Source of the DNA: Pseudomonas guariconensis
Lineage (GTDB): Bacteria; Pseudomonadota; Gammaproteobacteria; Pseudomonadales; Pseudomonadaceae
Reading direction: 5' to 3'
Length of the DNA: 64,000 nt
NCBI RefSeq assembly: GCF_024127895.1
Contig: NZ_JAMYBK010000001.1
Coordinates: 310,001-374,000 of the forward strand
A program made the translations under genes and the position numbers. A model generated the notes under the pieces. It made no database searches, was not told where the DNA came from, and was given only the letters and a program-made list of their open reading frames with translations. Of this stretch, positions 49,855 to 60,175 are shown piece by piece; position 1 is the first letter of the stretch; every line of letters begins with the position of its first letter.

Positions 49855-50475
49855 ATGTCAGAAACCCTTCCCATCGGCTTGACCTACCTGTCGCCCGTCG
49901 GCAACTACGGTCGGCAGAACACCCAGGCACTCGGGGGCGTCAGCCACCTGTGGCAGGATTTTTTCGCCCGCGCCCTGGCCGAGCAGCAAGGGCAGGAGGC
50001 AGACCCCGCCCGCCAGGCCCTGGAGCAGTACGACGAGCGAAGCGGTGAGCCAATCGGTGGCGTGCAGGCCCTGGCGCAGATCCGCCTCCAGCGCGCATGC
50101 GACGTGCAGGACAGGGAGGTCAAGCCGCCCGAGCCGCTGTTCCTGCCCAAGGCCGAATTCGAACCGCAACTGCTGGAAAAGGCCCCCGAGCCCTTCAGCA
50201 CCGCCGAGCTGATCGAGCAGCAGCGCCAGCTCGACCTGAACAACAACTGGCTGCGCCCGGTAGTCATGAGCCAGGGCCATCCCCTCCCAGAGCCTGGGCC
50301 GGCGCCGTCGCCACGCCCGCTGTTCCTGCCCATCGCCGAATTCGAGATGGAACTGCTGGACAAGGCCCCTGAACCCTACGACGAAACCACCCTGGCCCAG
50401 CAGCAGAACGACCTGGCGTTCGACACCCACTGGGCGCGCCCGGTGGTGCTGAACAACGTCCGCCTGCACGCCTGA
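49855..50475 (+). CDS. Uncharacterised protein with a tandem internal repeat
   Basis: 206 residues, not recognised. The C-terminal half holds two copies of a ~45-residue unit (about 94-138 and 155-199). Each has PLFLP-AEFE, LL-KAPEP, then a helix ending EQQRQLDL/AQQQNDLAF, and WLRPVV/WARPVV. The N-terminus (LTYLSPVGNYG) has no signal peptide or membrane helix; the protein is acidic and Pro-rich. The repeat suggests two equivalent binding modules. Codon use is typical of the chromosome. Confidence 0.75.
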   Translation: MSETLPIGLTYLSPVGNYGRQNTQALGGVSHLWQDFFARALAEQQGQEADPARQALEQYDERSGEPIGGVQALAQIRLQRACDVQDREVKPPEPLFLPKAEFEPQLLEKAPEPFSTAELIEQQRQLDLNNNWLRPVVMSQGHPLPEPGPAPSPRPLFLPIAEFEMELLDKAPEPYDETTLAQQQNDLAFDTHWARPVVLNNVRLHA

Positions 50476-50477
50476 GT

Positions 50478-51167
50478 TCAGCGGCAGACCTGCCAGAACC
50501 CCATGTCCAGGTGAAAATGGTTATGGTGCGCGGCGTTGTAGTCGGGCCCCAGCACCGTGTTGAAGCTGTCGCAGGCAGCGTCCCGCACCTGGCGTAGAAA
50601 CGCTGCCTTCTGCCCGTCCCCCTGCCAGTCGCGCGCCAGCACGATGCGCTGGCCATCGCCCAGGCGAAAGCCGCTGATGTCCAGAGCATCGGCCGTGGCA
50701 TGCTGGCTCAGGCGCCCCTGCTGGCGGTGATAGACGTTGCGGCAGGCGAAGCTGCCCAGGTGATCCACCTGCACCACGGGTTGGCCGAACACCCGTTGCG
50801 CCGCAGGTTGCAAGCCATGGGTCTCGAACAGCGCATAAGCCACCGCCAACGGGCAGGAGGCCAGGAAACTACTGCTCAGCCGCGCCTGGCCGCCTTCGAT
50901 GCGCAAGACATTTTGCAACGGACAGGAGGCCGTCGCCGGGCTGTCCGCCTGTGGGCGATAGCGCAGGGCAGAGGTCGCCAGCACCTGGCGGCACAAGCCG
51001 GGATCGTCGCGCAGGCGCGATAGCTTGTAGGGCGTCAGCAGGTTCGGCGGCTGGCGCACGTCCAGCGCTGCCCAAGGGTTCCATGCCGCAGGCGGCCGCC
51101 AGCCCAGGTACCAGGCCAGGCCCGCTGCCAACAGCAGGCCGCCCAGCAGTACCGGCGCTGCGCGCAT
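50478..51167 (-). CDS. Extensin-family periplasmic protein
   Basis: 229 residues. N-terminal membrane anchor (VLLGGLLLAAGLAWYLGW), then an extensin-like C-terminal domain with SQHATADALDISGF and the metal-site motif HNHFHLDMG. These also occur in D-Ala-D-Ala carboxypeptidase folds, so a peptidoglycan-related hydrolase is plausible. Six bases after the stop of the PEP-mutase-family gene upstream; its stop is two bases from the convergent repeat-protein stop. Confidence 0.85.
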   Translation of the reverse strand: MRAAPVLLGGLLLAAGLAWYLGWRPPAAWNPWAALDVRQPPNLLTPYKLSRLRDDPGLCRQVLATSALRYRPQADSPATASCPLQNVLRIEGGQARLSSSFLASCPLAVAYALFETHGLQPAAQRVFGQPVVQVDHLGSFACRNVYHRQQGRLSQHATADALDISGFRLGDGQRIVLARDWQGDGQKAAFLRQVRDAACDSFNTVLGPDYNAAHHNHFHLDMGFWQVCR

Positions 51168-51173
51168 GCGGCC

Positions 51174-52010
51174 TCAGCGGCGGAACAGGTCGTTGAGCTG
51201 GGCGAACGGCAGCGCCTGCTCGCCATAGCCGAAGGTGCCCTGGTCGCGAATCTCCATTGCCGCCTGCCGCAATGCCCCCAATGCCGCCCGAGCCAGCGAC
51301 GAACCGACGCTGACACGCCGCACGCCCAGGTCCTGCAACTGGTTCACGCCCAGTGGCACCCCGGGCATGCCCATCAGTACGTTCACCGGCTTTGGCGCCA
51401 CCGCCTGGACCACCGCCCGGATCTCGTCGACGCTGCGCAGCCCCGGTGCATACAGCACGTCAGCGCCTGCCTCGGCATAGGCCTGCAGGCGCCGGATGGT
51501 GTCGTCCAGGTCCAGGCACCCATGCAGCAGGTTCTCGGCACGGGCACAGAGGGTGAAGGGGAAGGGGAGCTCGCGCGCGGCCTGCACTGCGGCGCGTACC
51601 CGCTCGACCGCCAGGGCGAAGTCGTAGATCGGCGTATCGCTGCGCCCCGTGGCATCTTCGATCGAGCCGCCCACCAGGCCGGCCTCGGCAGCACGGGCGA
51701 TGGCCAGGGCGCAGTCCTGCGGCAGGTCGCCGAAGCCATTTTCCAGGTCGGCGGCCACTGGCAGCGCAGTGGCGTCGACGATCGCCCTGGCGTTCTCCAG
51801 GGTTTCGTCCAGGGTCAGGGCGCCTTCCGCATCCGGTCGCCCCAGGCTGAACGCCAGGCCCGCGCTGGTGGTGGCGAGTGCTTCGAAGCCCAGGCTGGCC
51901 AGCAGCCGCGCAGAGCCTGCGTCCCATGGGTTGGGAATGACGAAGGTGCCTTCACGTTCGTGCAGTGCCTTGAAGGCTTCGGCTCGCAGGGTTTGCACAT
52001 CCATGGTCAT
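51174..52010 (-). CDS. Isocitrate lyase/PEP mutase family enzyme
   Basis: 278 residues. PEP mutase/ICL superfamily barrel: FVIPNPWDAGSARLL, TTSAGLAFSLG, VAADLENGFGD with the Mg-binding acidic residues, GGSIEDATG, and RRVSVGSSLARAA. The KKCGH loop of true isocitrate lyase is absent, so it is more likely a carboxyphosphonoenolpyruvate-mutase-like or oxaloacetate-type C-C lyase. Starts at 52010 or 52004 are equivalent. Follows the DUF72 gene by 24 nt. Confidence 0.88.
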   Translation of the reverse strand: MTMDVQTLRAEAFKALHEREGTFVIPNPWDAGSARLLASLGFEALATTSAGLAFSLGRPDAEGALTLDETLENARAIVDATALPVAADLENGFGDLPQDCALAIARAAEAGLVGGSIEDATGRSDTPIYDFALAVERVRAAVQAARELPFPFTLCARAENLLHGCLDLDDTIRRLQAYAEAGADVLYAPGLRSVDEIRAVVQAVAPKPVNVLMGMPGVPLGVNQLQDLGVRRVSVGSSLARAALGALRQAAMEIRDQGTFGYGEQALPFAQLNDLFRR

Positions 52011-52034
52011 AACCTCCGGCAGATGAAGGAGTCG

Positions 52035-52904
52035 TCAGAGTAGCCCCAGTTGTTCGACCTCTGGAGCGCGCGGCAATTCCGGCAGCGGGGCAAGGCCAGG
52101 CAGGCGCGCCATCAGGCGCTGGTGAAAACGCTGGGCGAGGGCGGCGGCCAGGCGGTTATCGGCGGTGTGCAGGAACACGTAGGGGCTGCGCCCTTCCTCG
52201 ATCCAGGCAGCGACTTTTTCCACCCAGGGGGTAAGGAAGCTTTCGTTGGCCTCCAGCTCCGGATGGCCGATGAAGCGCACTTGGGGAGACTGGCTGAACG
52301 CCGCAGGGCGCGGCGGTACCCGTGGTTTCTTGGCTTGCGCATGCAACACGCCCGGCTCGCGCGAGGCGCAGCTGAACAGCGCACGCGGATCCAGGCAGAT
52401 GCGCTCCACACCCCGTTCGTGCAGCAGGCGATTGAGCTGGCGCTCCTCCTCGCCACGGGCGAAGAAGGCGCCATGGCGCACTTCGACGGCCACCGGCTTG
52501 CCGATCCGGTCGAGAAAGTGGCTCAGTTCGGCGAGGCGCGATGGGCCGAACAGCGCCGGTAACTGCAGCCAGTAGGGTGAAACGCGCTCGCCCAGCGGTG
52601 CCAGCAGGCGGGTGAAGTCGATCGCCGACTCCAGCTGTTCGCCCAGGTCCCCCGCATGGCTGACATCACCCGGAAACTTGGCGGTGAAGCGAAAGTGTGC
52701 CGGCATGACCTGGGCCCAGCGTTGCACCGTGGCAGGGGCAGGGCGGGCATAGAAGGTGGTGTTGCCTTCGACGGCATTTAAGACCTGGCTGTACAGGCCG
52801 AGGTATTCGGTGGGACGGGCATCGGCGGGGTAGAGGTAGTCGCGCCAGGCGTTTTCGCTCCAGGAGGGACAACCGAGGAAATAAGGCAGAGGCGATGGAT
52901 TCAT
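52035..52904 (-). CDS. DUF72 family protein (YecE-like)
   Basis: 289 residues, TIM-barrel fold of unknown function. Family motifs are present: LGCPSWSE near the N-terminus, YSQVLNAVEGNTTFYARP, FRFTAKFPGDVSH, a VAVEVRHGAFF strand and a late YVFLHTADN. Three bases after the stop of the 95-residue gene, so they are co-transcribed. Confidence 0.9.
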   Translation of the reverse strand: MNPSPLPYFLGCPSWSENAWRDYLYPADARPTEYLGLYSQVLNAVEGNTTFYARPAPATVQRWAQVMPAHFRFTAKFPGDVSHAGDLGEQLESAIDFTRLLAPLGERVSPYWLQLPALFGPSRLAELSHFLDRIGKPVAVEVRHGAFFARGEEERQLNRLLHERGVERICLDPRALFSCASREPGVLHAQAKKPRVPPRPAAFSQSPQVRFIGHPELEANESFLTPWVEKVAAWIEEGRSPYVFLHTADNRLAAALAQRFHQRLMARLPGLAPLPELPRAPEVEQLGLL

Positions 52905-52907
52905 GCC

Positions 52908-53195
52908 TCAAATGTACAGGTCCAGCCCCTCTACTTCCATCTCCCAGTCGGTGAAGCCGGCCGTGGCCAGGTAACTGGCCAGGGCGGTGGCGGTGCGCCG
53001 GTCACGGGCACGCGGGAAGATCATGTCCTGCTGGCGCGCCGGCAGGCCGCCCGGGCGGCGATTGACGCGGTTCGGCTGGGAGGCTTCGGCTTCGTCGAGC
53101 AGCTCGGCGTCCTCGATCGACTCGTCGCGCACAGGGGCCTGGCGCGGCGGGCGCCGGATCGGGTAGGACTGCGAGGAGAAGCCGTCGATACGCAT
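52908..53195 (-). CDS. Conserved small Pseudomonas protein
   Basis: 95 residues, no known domain. Polar and Arg/Pro-rich N-terminal two thirds (IRRPPRQAP, acidic ESIEDAELLDEAEA), then an ordered end ATALASYLATAGFTDWEME. No signal or membrane segment. Real gene judged from codon bias, a GGAG-like site before ATG 53195 and tight linkage to DUF72. Confidence 0.7.
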   Translation of the reverse strand: MRIDGFSSQSYPIRRPPRQAPVRDESIEDAELLDEAEASQPNRVNRRPGGLPARQQDMIFPRARDRRTATALASYLATAGFTDWEMEVEGLDLYI

Positions 53196-53325
53196 GAATG
53201 GGCACTCAGGGTCAGTGATGGCAATTTAGCAGCATCAGAGATCCGTCGCTAATGCCCGATTGATAACTAGACCACAGTTCGCGCAAAAGGTTTTATCGTC
53301 ATCGGCGATAGCCGACGAACAGCGC

Positions 53326-54000
53326 TCAACGCGCCTTGGGCGTGGCTACATTATCGCGCAGGTAGACCGGCTGCGCCTGCTCGGCGCTGATCGCCTCGCC
53401 ACGGGCCCAGGCAAAACCGGCCAGGCCGAGGATGTCCAGGGCATTGGGCAGCAGGCTGGCGTCGCTGGCATTCACCGCGGCGCCCAGCCGTTCGGCGTAG
53501 CCCCAGCCGCTCCCGGCGCCGAACCACTGGCCGCTGGCGCCTTGCGGCAACGCCGCCCGCTCCGGCGCCAGCACCGCCTCCTGGCCGACCAGGCGCATCT
53601 CGCCGTCGCAGGCCTGGTAGCAGCCCCAATACACCTCGTCCATGCGCGCATCGATGGCCGCGGCCACCTGCTGTGCGCCCCGCTCGCGCAGGGCGCCCTG
53701 GGCCAGCGCGGCCAGGTTGGACACCGGCAACACTGGACGCTCGAGGGCGAACGCCAGGCCCTGGACCACGCCGATGGCGATGCGCACGCCGGTGAACGCG
53801 CCTGGGCCACGGCCGAAGGCGATGGCGTCCAGGGCGTTGAGGGCCACGCCGGAATCGGCCAGCAACTGCTTGATCATCGGCAGCAGCTTCTGCGCATGCA
53901 GCCGTGGGATCACCTCGTAGTGGCTGGTCACCTTGCCGTCATGCAGCAGGGCGACGGAACAGGCTTCGGTGGCGGTATCCAGGGCCAGCAAGGTGGTCAT
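53326..54000 (-). CDS. tsaB: tRNA threonylcarbamoyladenosine protein TsaB
   Basis: 224 residues. Partner of TsaD and TsaE in forming t6A37 of ANN-decoding tRNAs. ASKHA-fold N-terminus LLALDTATEACSVAL, then GRGPGAFTGVRI, and ARMDEVYWGCYQ. The metal-binding histidines of TsaD are lacking, as expected. Follows adk on the same strand across its terminator. Confidence 0.95.
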   Translation of the reverse strand: MTTLLALDTATEACSVALLHDGKVTSHYEVIPRLHAQKLLPMIKQLLADSGVALNALDAIAFGRGPGAFTGVRIAIGVVQGLAFALERPVLPVSNLAALAQGALRERGAQQVAAAIDARMDEVYWGCYQACDGEMRLVGQEAVLAPERAALPQGASGQWFGAGSGWGYAERLGAAVNASDASLLPNALDILGLAGFAWARGEAISAEQAQPVYLRDNVATPKAR

Positions 54001-54048
54001 CGAACGGTATTCCAGGCGAGAGGTGAAAGAGCGGCAGTATAAACGACA

Positions 54049-54068
54049 ACGGCCCGCAAGCGGGCCGT
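54049..54068 (-). terminator. Terminator of adk
   Basis: ACGGCCCGC and GCGGGCCGT form a 9-bp stem, 19 nt after the adk stop, followed on the minus strand by TTGTCGTTT. Confidence 0.85.
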
Positions 54069-54087
54069 CGTGAAGTTGCGAGGCGAA

Positions 54088-54783
<696 letters not shown>

Positions 54784-54995
54784 TCAGGGCCAACTCCGAA
54801 AAATCGGGTGAGACCGAAAATCGGTCAAAAGGCTGCTCAAGATACACAGCGCCCGGCAAGCAGACAAGCGCCGCCAGGTGGCAGGAAATCGCCACTTGCC
54901 CCCTGGGGGCGAGCGGGTTGCGCCCGGCGCAACCGGCTTCGCCTCCCTCGCTCGAAGGGCCTATGCCCCCCGGGCGCGACCCTGCTTGCGACACT

Positions 54996-57623
54996 TCAAC
55001 CGGTGTTGCGCAGGCCAGCGGCGATCCCCGCCACGGTGACCAGCAAGGCTTGCTCCAACGGGCTGTCCAGAGCGGCTTCGCGGCTGCGCGAACGCGCCAG
55101 CAACTCGGCCTGGAGCAGGTGCAGCGGGTCCAGGTAGGTGTTGCGCAGGCTGATGAACTTCAGGGTCTCGGGGCTGTGCGCCAGTAGCACCGGCTGCCCG
55201 GTCAGCCCCAGCACGACCTGGCACGACTGCGACAATAGGTCGCGTAGATGCACCCCCAACGGACGCAGCTGCGGTTGCACCAGACGTTCGTCGTAGGCCT
55301 TGGCGATCTCGGCGTCGGCCTTGGCCAGGACCATCTCCAGCATGTCGATGCGCGTACGGAAGAACGGCCACTGTTCGCGCATCTGCTCCAGCAGCGTGCC
55401 CTGGCCACGTGCCAGCGCGTTGTTCAAGGCGGTCTCCCAGCCCAGCCAGGCCGGTAGCATCAGGCGCGTCTGGGTCCAGCCGAAGATCCAGGGGATGGCG
55501 CGCAGGCTCTCGATACCACCGGCGCGGCGCTTGGCCGGGCGGCTGCCCAGGGGCAGGCGGCCCAATTCCTGTTCTGGCGTGGACTGACGGAAATACTCGA
55601 CGAAGTCCGGGTTCTCGCGCACCACGCCACGGTAGGCCTTGACGCCATCGGCGGCGAGTTGGTCCATCAGTTCGCGCCAGGCGGGTTGCGGTGGAGGAGG
55701 CGGCAACAGGGTGGCCTCGAGCACCGCGGCCAGGTACAGGTTGAGGTTCTGCTCGGCGATGCCCGGCAGGCCGAACTTGAAGCGGATCATCTCGCCCTGC
55801 TCGGTGGTGCGGAAACGCCCGGCCACCGAGCCCGGCGGCTGCGACAGGATCGCGGCGTGGGCCGGGCCGCCGCCACGGCCGACGGTGCCGCCACGGCCAT
55901 GGAACAGCAGCAGTTCGACCTGGTGCTCGCGGCAGATGCGCACCAGCTCCTCCTGCGCCCGGTATTGGGCCCAGGCCGCTGCCGTGGTGCCGGCATCCTT
56001 GGCCGAGTCGGAGTAGCCGATCATCACCTCCTGCGGGCCACGCAGGCTGGCCCGGTAGCCCGGCAGGCCGAGCAGGCGCGCCATCACCGGGTCGGCGTTG
56101 TCCAGGTCGGCGAGGGTCTCGAACAGCGGTACCACGCGCATCGGCCGGGTCAGGCCGGCTTCCTTGAGCAGTAGCTGCACCGCCAGCACGTCCGAGGCCG
56201 AACCCGCCATGGAAATCACGTAGGAGCCCAGCGACGCCGCCGGTGCGGCGGCGATCTCGCGACAGGTGGCGAGCACCTCGGCGGTTTCGGCCTGGGGCTG
56301 GAAGTGCGCCGGCAGCAGGGGACGGCGGTTCTTCAGTTCGGCCTGGAGGAACTCGATGCGCTGCTCCTCGTCCCACTCGGCGTAGCGCCCCAGCCCCAGG
56401 TAGTCGGTGATCTCGGACAGCGCGTCACGGTGGCGGGCAGCGTCCTGGCGCACGTCCAGGCGCACCAGGAACAGGCCGAAGGTCACCGCCCGGCGCAGGC
56501 TGTCGAGCAACGGGCCATCGGCGATCACGCCCATGCCGCAGGCGTGCAGCGACTGGTAGCACAGCTCGAGCGGGGCGATCAGCTCGCGGTTGTCCACCAG
56601 CACCTCGGTGGTGACCGGCTGGCTGGCGCCCAGCGAAGCCTGGGCCCAGGCGCGGGTAGCCCGCAGGCGTTCGCGCAGTCGCTTGAGCAGGGTGCGGTAG
56701 GGCTCGGCGCTGTCGCCCACTTGTGCACGCAGGGCCTCGCTGGCCTGCTGCATGGACAATTCCGCGGCCAGGTAGTCGATGTCGCGCAGGAACAGGTCGG
56801 CCGCCATCCAGCGGGCCAGCAGCAGGACCTCGCGGGTCACCGCAGCAGTCACGTTGGGGTTACCGTCGCGGTCGCCGCCCATCCACGAGGCGAAGCGGAC
56901 TGGCGCGGCCTCCAGCGGCAGGTGCAGGCCGGTGGCCTCGAACAGGGCCTTGTCGACCTTGCGCAGGTGGTTGGGAATGGCCTGCCAGAGCGAATGCTCG
57001 ATCACCGCGAAGCCCCACTTGGCCTCGTCCACCGGGGTCGGCCGGCTGCGCCGGATCTCTTCGGTGTGCCAGGCCTCGGCGATCAGCCGGCGCAGGCGCT
57101 CACGCACCTGGCCGCGCTCGGCGGGCGTCAGGTCGCGATGATCCTGGGCCGCCAGTTGGCCGGCGATGGCGTCGTATTTCTGGATGAGGGTCCGGCGTGC
57201 CACCTCGGTGGGGTGGGCGGTGAGCACCAGCTGGATGTCCAGCTTGCCCAGTTGCCTGGCCAGGGCCTCGTCGCCGTGCCCGGCCTGCTTCAGGCGCGCC
57301 AGCAGCTCAGGTAGCACGCGTGCCTCGAAGGGCTCGGGGCGCCCAGCGTCGCGGCGCCGGATCAACTGGTACTGCTCGGCGATATTGGCCAGATTGAGGA
57401 ACTGGTTGAAGGCCCGCGCCACCGGCAGCAGGTCGTCGTCGGCAAGGTCGGCGAGGGTCGAACTCAACTGTTCGGCCCCGCCTTGGCGGTCGGCCTTGGC
57501 ACTGTGGCGGATGTCCTCGATCTTCTGCAGGAAGGCATCGCCATGCTGCTGGCGAATGGTTTCGCCGAGCAGCTCTCCCAACAGGTGGACATCCTCTCGC
57601 AAGCGTGCATCGATATCGGTCAT
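54996..57623 (-). CDS. ppc: Phosphoenolpyruvate carboxylase
   Basis: 875 residues. Anaplerotic fixation of bicarbonate onto PEP to give oxaloacetate. Motifs: [12 protein letters not shown] with the catalytic His, GWMGGD-type [27 protein letters not shown] with the second catalytic His, and the C-terminal signature [15 protein letters not shown] 57623 ([11 protein letters not shown]) chosen over an upstream 57677 start. Followed by a 257-nt gap before adk with no clear feature. Confidence 0.97.
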   Translation of the reverse strand: MTDIDARLREDVHLLGELLGETIRQQHGDAFLQKIEDIRHSAKADRQGGAEQLSSTLADLADDDLLPVARAFNQFLNLANIAEQYQLIRRRDAGRPEPFEARVLPELLARLKQAGHGDEALARQLGKLDIQLVLTAHPTEVARRTLIQKYDAIAGQLAAQDHRDLTPAERGQVRERLRRLIAEAWHTEEIRRSRPTPVDEAKWGFAVIEHSLWQAIPNHLRKVDKALFEATGLHLPLEAAPVRFASWMGGDRDGNPNVTAAVTREVLLLARWMAADLFLRDIDYLAAELSMQQASEALRAQVGDSAEPYRTLLKRLRERLRATRAWAQASLGASQPVTTEVLVDNRELIAPLELCYQSLHACGMGVIADGPLLDSLRRAVTFGLFLVRLDVRQDAARHRDALSEITDYLGLGRYAEWDEEQRIEFLQAELKNRRPLLPAHFQPQAETAEVLATCREIAAAPAASLGSYVISMAGSASDVLAVQLLLKEAGLTRPMRVVPLFETLADLDNADPVMARLLGLPGYRASLRGPQEVMIGYSDSAKDAGTTAAAWAQYRAQEELVRICREHQVELLLFHGRGGTVGRGGGPAHAAILSQPPGSVAGRFRTTEQGEMIRFKFGLPGIAEQNLNLYLAAVLEATLLPPPPPQPAWRELMDQLAADGVKAYRGVVRENPDFVEYFRQSTPEQELGRLPLGSRPAKRRAGGIESLRAIPWIFGWTQTRLMLPAWLGWETALNNALARGQGTLLEQMREQWPFFRTRIDMLEMVLAKADAEIAKAYDERLVQPQLRPLGVHLRDLLSQSCQVVLGLTGQPVLLAHSPETLKFISLRNTYLDPLHLLQAELLARSRSREAALDSPLEQALLVTVAGIAAGLRNTG

Positions 57624-57723
57624 CGGCCCTCTCTCCGGCGCGGTCGGCCCGCGCATCGCCCAGGAACTCTTGCCCAAGAGTGCCTACAGCGGGGCCGGCC
57701 TGGCAAGCCGGGCGATGGGGACA

Positions 57724-57772
57724 AGCGGCAAGCTGCAAGTAAAAGCGGCCCGTGCATGATTCGCTTGCCGCT
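57724..57772. repeat. AAGCGGCAAG-type hairpin element upstream of ppc
   Basis: Perfect 10-bp arms AGCGGCAAGC (57724-57733) and GCTTGCCGCT (57763-57772) with CCCGTGCATGATT in the loop. It lies between the divergent ppc and 57853 genes, so here it is not a shared terminator. Confidence 0.7.
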
Positions 57773-57852
57773 CGAAGCTTGCGCTCAGCGACTAAAGTGA
57801 ATGCAGGGCATCCCAGGCGATGCCTCATTTCAGGTTGCGTGCAGAGGTCATC

Positions 57853-58200
57853 ATGAAAATCCGCGAACTCGTCCAGCGCTGGGAACAAGATGCCACGGGC
57901 CGGCTGAGCCCCACCGGGCACGTCCTGCATCTGGACCTGGAATCCGAGGCGCGCCTGGCCGCGCTGACCGAGATGTACCCCAAGCGCAGCACCGAGGAGC
58001 TGCTCGGCGAACTGGTCGCCGCGGCGCTCGAGGAATTGGAGGCCAGCTTCCCCTACGTCAAGGGCCAACAGGTGATCGCCACGGATGAAGAAGGCGACCC
58101 GTTGTACGAAGACATCGGCCCCACGCCACGCTTCCTGGCCCTGTCCCGGCGTCACCTGCAAGCCGCGCTGGGCAAGGCGGGCGAAGACAACCAGGGCTGA
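57853..58200 (+). CDS. Conserved small protein (sometimes called pilin-assembly/type 1 pili tip component)
   Basis: 115 residues from ATG 57853. N-terminus MKIRELVQRWEQDATGRLS, a ribbon-helix-helix-like middle (LDLESEARLAALTEMYPKRS, then EELLGELVAAALEELE), and a polar C-terminus. In Pseudomonas genomes similar proteins carry pilus-related names, but nothing in the sequence (no signal peptide) supports export; a small DNA-binding or regulatory role is as likely. Confidence 0.65.
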   Translation: MKIRELVQRWEQDATGRLSPTGHVLHLDLESEARLAALTEMYPKRSTEELLGELVAAALEELEASFPYVKGQQVIATDEEGDPLYEDIGPTPRFLALSRRHLQAALGKAGEDNQG

Positions 58201-58277
58201 GTTCCAGCGGCGCGCCAGGCGCCCTGGATACCGCCGCGCGGCCTGGAAGTTCCCGGAAAAACACTGACTTGTCAGTC

Positions 58278-58310
58278 AGAAAAAGTCACCCGTTTTGGGT
58301 GATTTTTTCT
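58278..58310. terminator. Bidirectional-looking terminator hairpin
   Basis: AGAAAAAGTCACCC pairs with GGGTGATTTTTTCT around GTTTT, with T-rich ends on both strands. A TGACT/AGTCA palindrome-like sequence immediately precedes it. It ends the 57853 gene. Confidence 0.9.
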
Positions 58311-58462
58311 GAACTATTCGAAAAACGCCTCAGTCACAGCCAATAGCCATCACGCTAAAACCCTGCACACCTGGCGTTGTGCACAGTTCGGCTGAGTGCT
58401 CGCGGATGACAGGGAAAGAGCGATGGAGTGCTACGGACATCGTCGTTATCAGGAGTGATCCA

Positions 58463-58876
58463 ATGGAGCTGACCACCATGAAGACCCGCACGTTGAAACC
58501 TTCACCCACTCACCTGCGCGGGCTCAGGCTGGCTGCGCTGGCGCTGGGTAGCAGCCTGCTGCTGGCCGGCTGCGCGGGCAACCCGCCCACCGAGCAGTAT
58601 GCCGTCACCCAGTCCGCGGTGAATTCCGCCGTCAGTGCCGGTGGCACCGAGTTCGCAGCGGTGGAAATGAAGGCGGCCCAGGACAAGTTCAAGCAGGCCG
58701 AGATCGCCATGCACGACAAGAAGTACGACGAAGCCAGGCGCCTGGCCGAACAGGCCGAGTGGGACGCCCGCGTCGCCGAACGCAAGGCGCAGGCCGCCAA
58801 GGCCGAGAAGGCCCTGCAGGATGCCCGCCAGGGTGTCCAGGACTTGCGTGAGGAAGGCCTGCGCAGCGCTGAATGA
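58463..58876 (+). CDS. DUF4398 lipoprotein
   Basis: 137 residues. Signal peptide with lipobox LLLAGC (mature Cys in AGCAGNPP), then a helical DUF4398 region with AAVEMKAAQDKFKQAEIAM and alternating Ala/Glu/Arg helix to the end, likely coiled coil. Probably attached to the outer membrane. AGGAG 7 nt before ATG 58463 supports this start; ATG 58478 is an alternative. It is followed by an OmpA-family partner with the same domain type. Confidence 0.85.
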   Translation: MELTTMKTRTLKPSPTHLRGLRLAALALGSSLLLAGCAGNPPTEQYAVTQSAVNSAVSAGGTEFAAVEMKAAQDKFKQAEIAMHDKKYDEARRLAEQAEWDARVAERKAQAAKAEKALQDARQGVQDLREEGLRSAE

Positions 58877-58926
58877 GCGTTGTCCCGCCACCTTGAGCCT
58901 TCGCTAACGATCAAAGGATGAACACT

Positions 58927-59715
58927 ATGCGCAACTACGTCATGATTCCCGCCCTGCTGGCCCTGAGCGTAGGCCTGGCTGCCTGCTCCCATGACCCGAA
59001 CCCGAACCTTGAGTCGGCCCGCACCAACTTCTCCGCGCTGCAGAGCGATCCGCAGGCCAGCAAGCTGGCGGCCCTCGAGACCAAGGACGCCCAGGACTGG
59101 CTGAACAAGGCCGACAAGGCCTACCTGGACCGCGAGGACGAGAAGAAGGTCGACCAACTGGCCTACCTGACCAACCAGCGCGTCGAAGTGGCCAAGCAGA
59201 CCATCGCCCTGCGTTCGGCCGAGAACGAACTGAAGAATGCCTCTGCCCATCGCGCCCAGGCCCGCCTGGACGCCCGCGACGCGCAGATCCGCAAGCTGCA
59301 GGAGAGCCTCAACGCCAAGCAGACCGATCGCGGGACCTTGGTGACCTTCGGCGACGTGCTGTTCGACTTCAACAAGTCCGAACTCAAGAGCAGCGCCTTC
59401 CCCAACATCACCAAGCTCGCCCAGTTCCTCCAGGAAAACCCTGAGCGCAAGGTGATCGTCGAGGGTTACACCGACAGCGTCGGCTCGGCCAGCTACAACC
59501 AGGGCCTGTCCGAGCGCCGTGCCAACAGTGTGCGCATGGCGCTGGTACGCGCCGGGGTCGATCCGGCACGCATCGTCGCCCAGGGTTATGGCAAGGAATA
59601 CCCGGTGGCCGATAACACCACCAACTCCGGCCGTGCCCAGAACCGTCGGGTGGAGGTGACCATCTCCAACGACAACCAACCGGTGCAGCCGCGTTCGGTG
59701 AGCCACGTGCGCTGA
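58927..59715 (+). CDS. OmpA-family lipoprotein with DUF4398-like N-terminus
   Basis: 262 residues. Signal peptide with lipobox GLAAC, a helical DUF4398-like segment (about 30-110), then a C-terminal OmpA peptidoglycan-binding domain with TFGDVLFDFNKSEL, VEGYTDSVGS, LSERRANSV and GRAQNRRVEV. It would link outer membrane and cell wall. ATG 58927 is 8 nt from AAAGGA; ATG 58918 is too close to it. 50 nt after the DUF4398 lipoprotein stop, one operon. Confidence 0.92.
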   Translation: MRNYVMIPALLALSVGLAACSHDPNPNLESARTNFSALQSDPQASKLAALETKDAQDWLNKADKAYLDREDEKKVDQLAYLTNQRVEVAKQTIALRSAENELKNASAHRAQARLDARDAQIRKLQESLNAKQTDRGTLVTFGDVLFDFNKSELKSSAFPNITKLAQFLQENPERKVIVEGYTDSVGSASYNQGLSERRANSVRMALVRAGVDPARIVAQGYGKEYPVADNTTNSGRAQNRRVEVTISNDNQPVQPRSVSHVR

Positions 59716-59739
59716 AGCTTGTAGCGCCTCGAAAGCGTG

Positions 59740-59759
59740 GGGCCGCGTTGCGGCCCTTT
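59740..59759 (+). terminator. Hairpin after the OmpA-family gene
   Basis: GGGCCGC-GTT-GCGGCCC stem followed by TTT, 24 nt after the stop. Also resembles a REP outer stem. Confidence 0.65.
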
Positions 59760-59848
59760 CGCGACACAAGGCCGCACCCACTGCATGACACATGCTTCGT
59801 GGGCATTGCCGGGGGCCTGTGGGGGCGAAGCGGCCTGGGATACCTCGA

Positions 59849-60175
59849 TCACTGCACCTGCTGCGGCGTCTCCTGCCCCATGCAGCGGATCGCCCGCTTG
59901 CGGTTGTCCACCAGCACGCCGGTCAGGCCCTTCTGTTGGGTGTCGAACAGCACCAGCACGCCGTCGATGCACTGGGCGACCTGGGGAGCGGGGGCGAGGG
60001 AGACCTTGTAGTCCTCGCCGGGGATGGTCTTGAGCATGGTGTAGTCCTGCAGCAACAGGGCATCCTCGGGCTTGGCAAAATGCACGTAGCCGTAGTACCA
60101 GAGGGTCCCGACCGTCACGATGATGCTGCCGACGGCGGTCAGGATCAGCGGGATGGCGTTGCGTTCTTCACTCAT
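59849..60175 (-). CDS. Small single-helix membrane protein
   Basis: 108 residues, not recognised. N-terminal membrane helix (PLILTAVGSIIVTVGTLWYY), then a soluble, presumably periplasmic domain with two cysteines (AQCIDG and IRCMG) that could form a disulfide, and a Gln-rich end. The start overlaps the upstream hydrolase stop (ATGA), so it is translationally coupled to it. Confidence 0.75.
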   Translation of the reverse strand: MSEERNAIPLILTAVGSIIVTVGTLWYYGYVHFAKPEDALLLQDYTMLKTIPGEDYKVSLAPAPQVAQCIDGVLVLFDTQQKGLTGVLVDNRKRAIRCMGQETPQQVQ

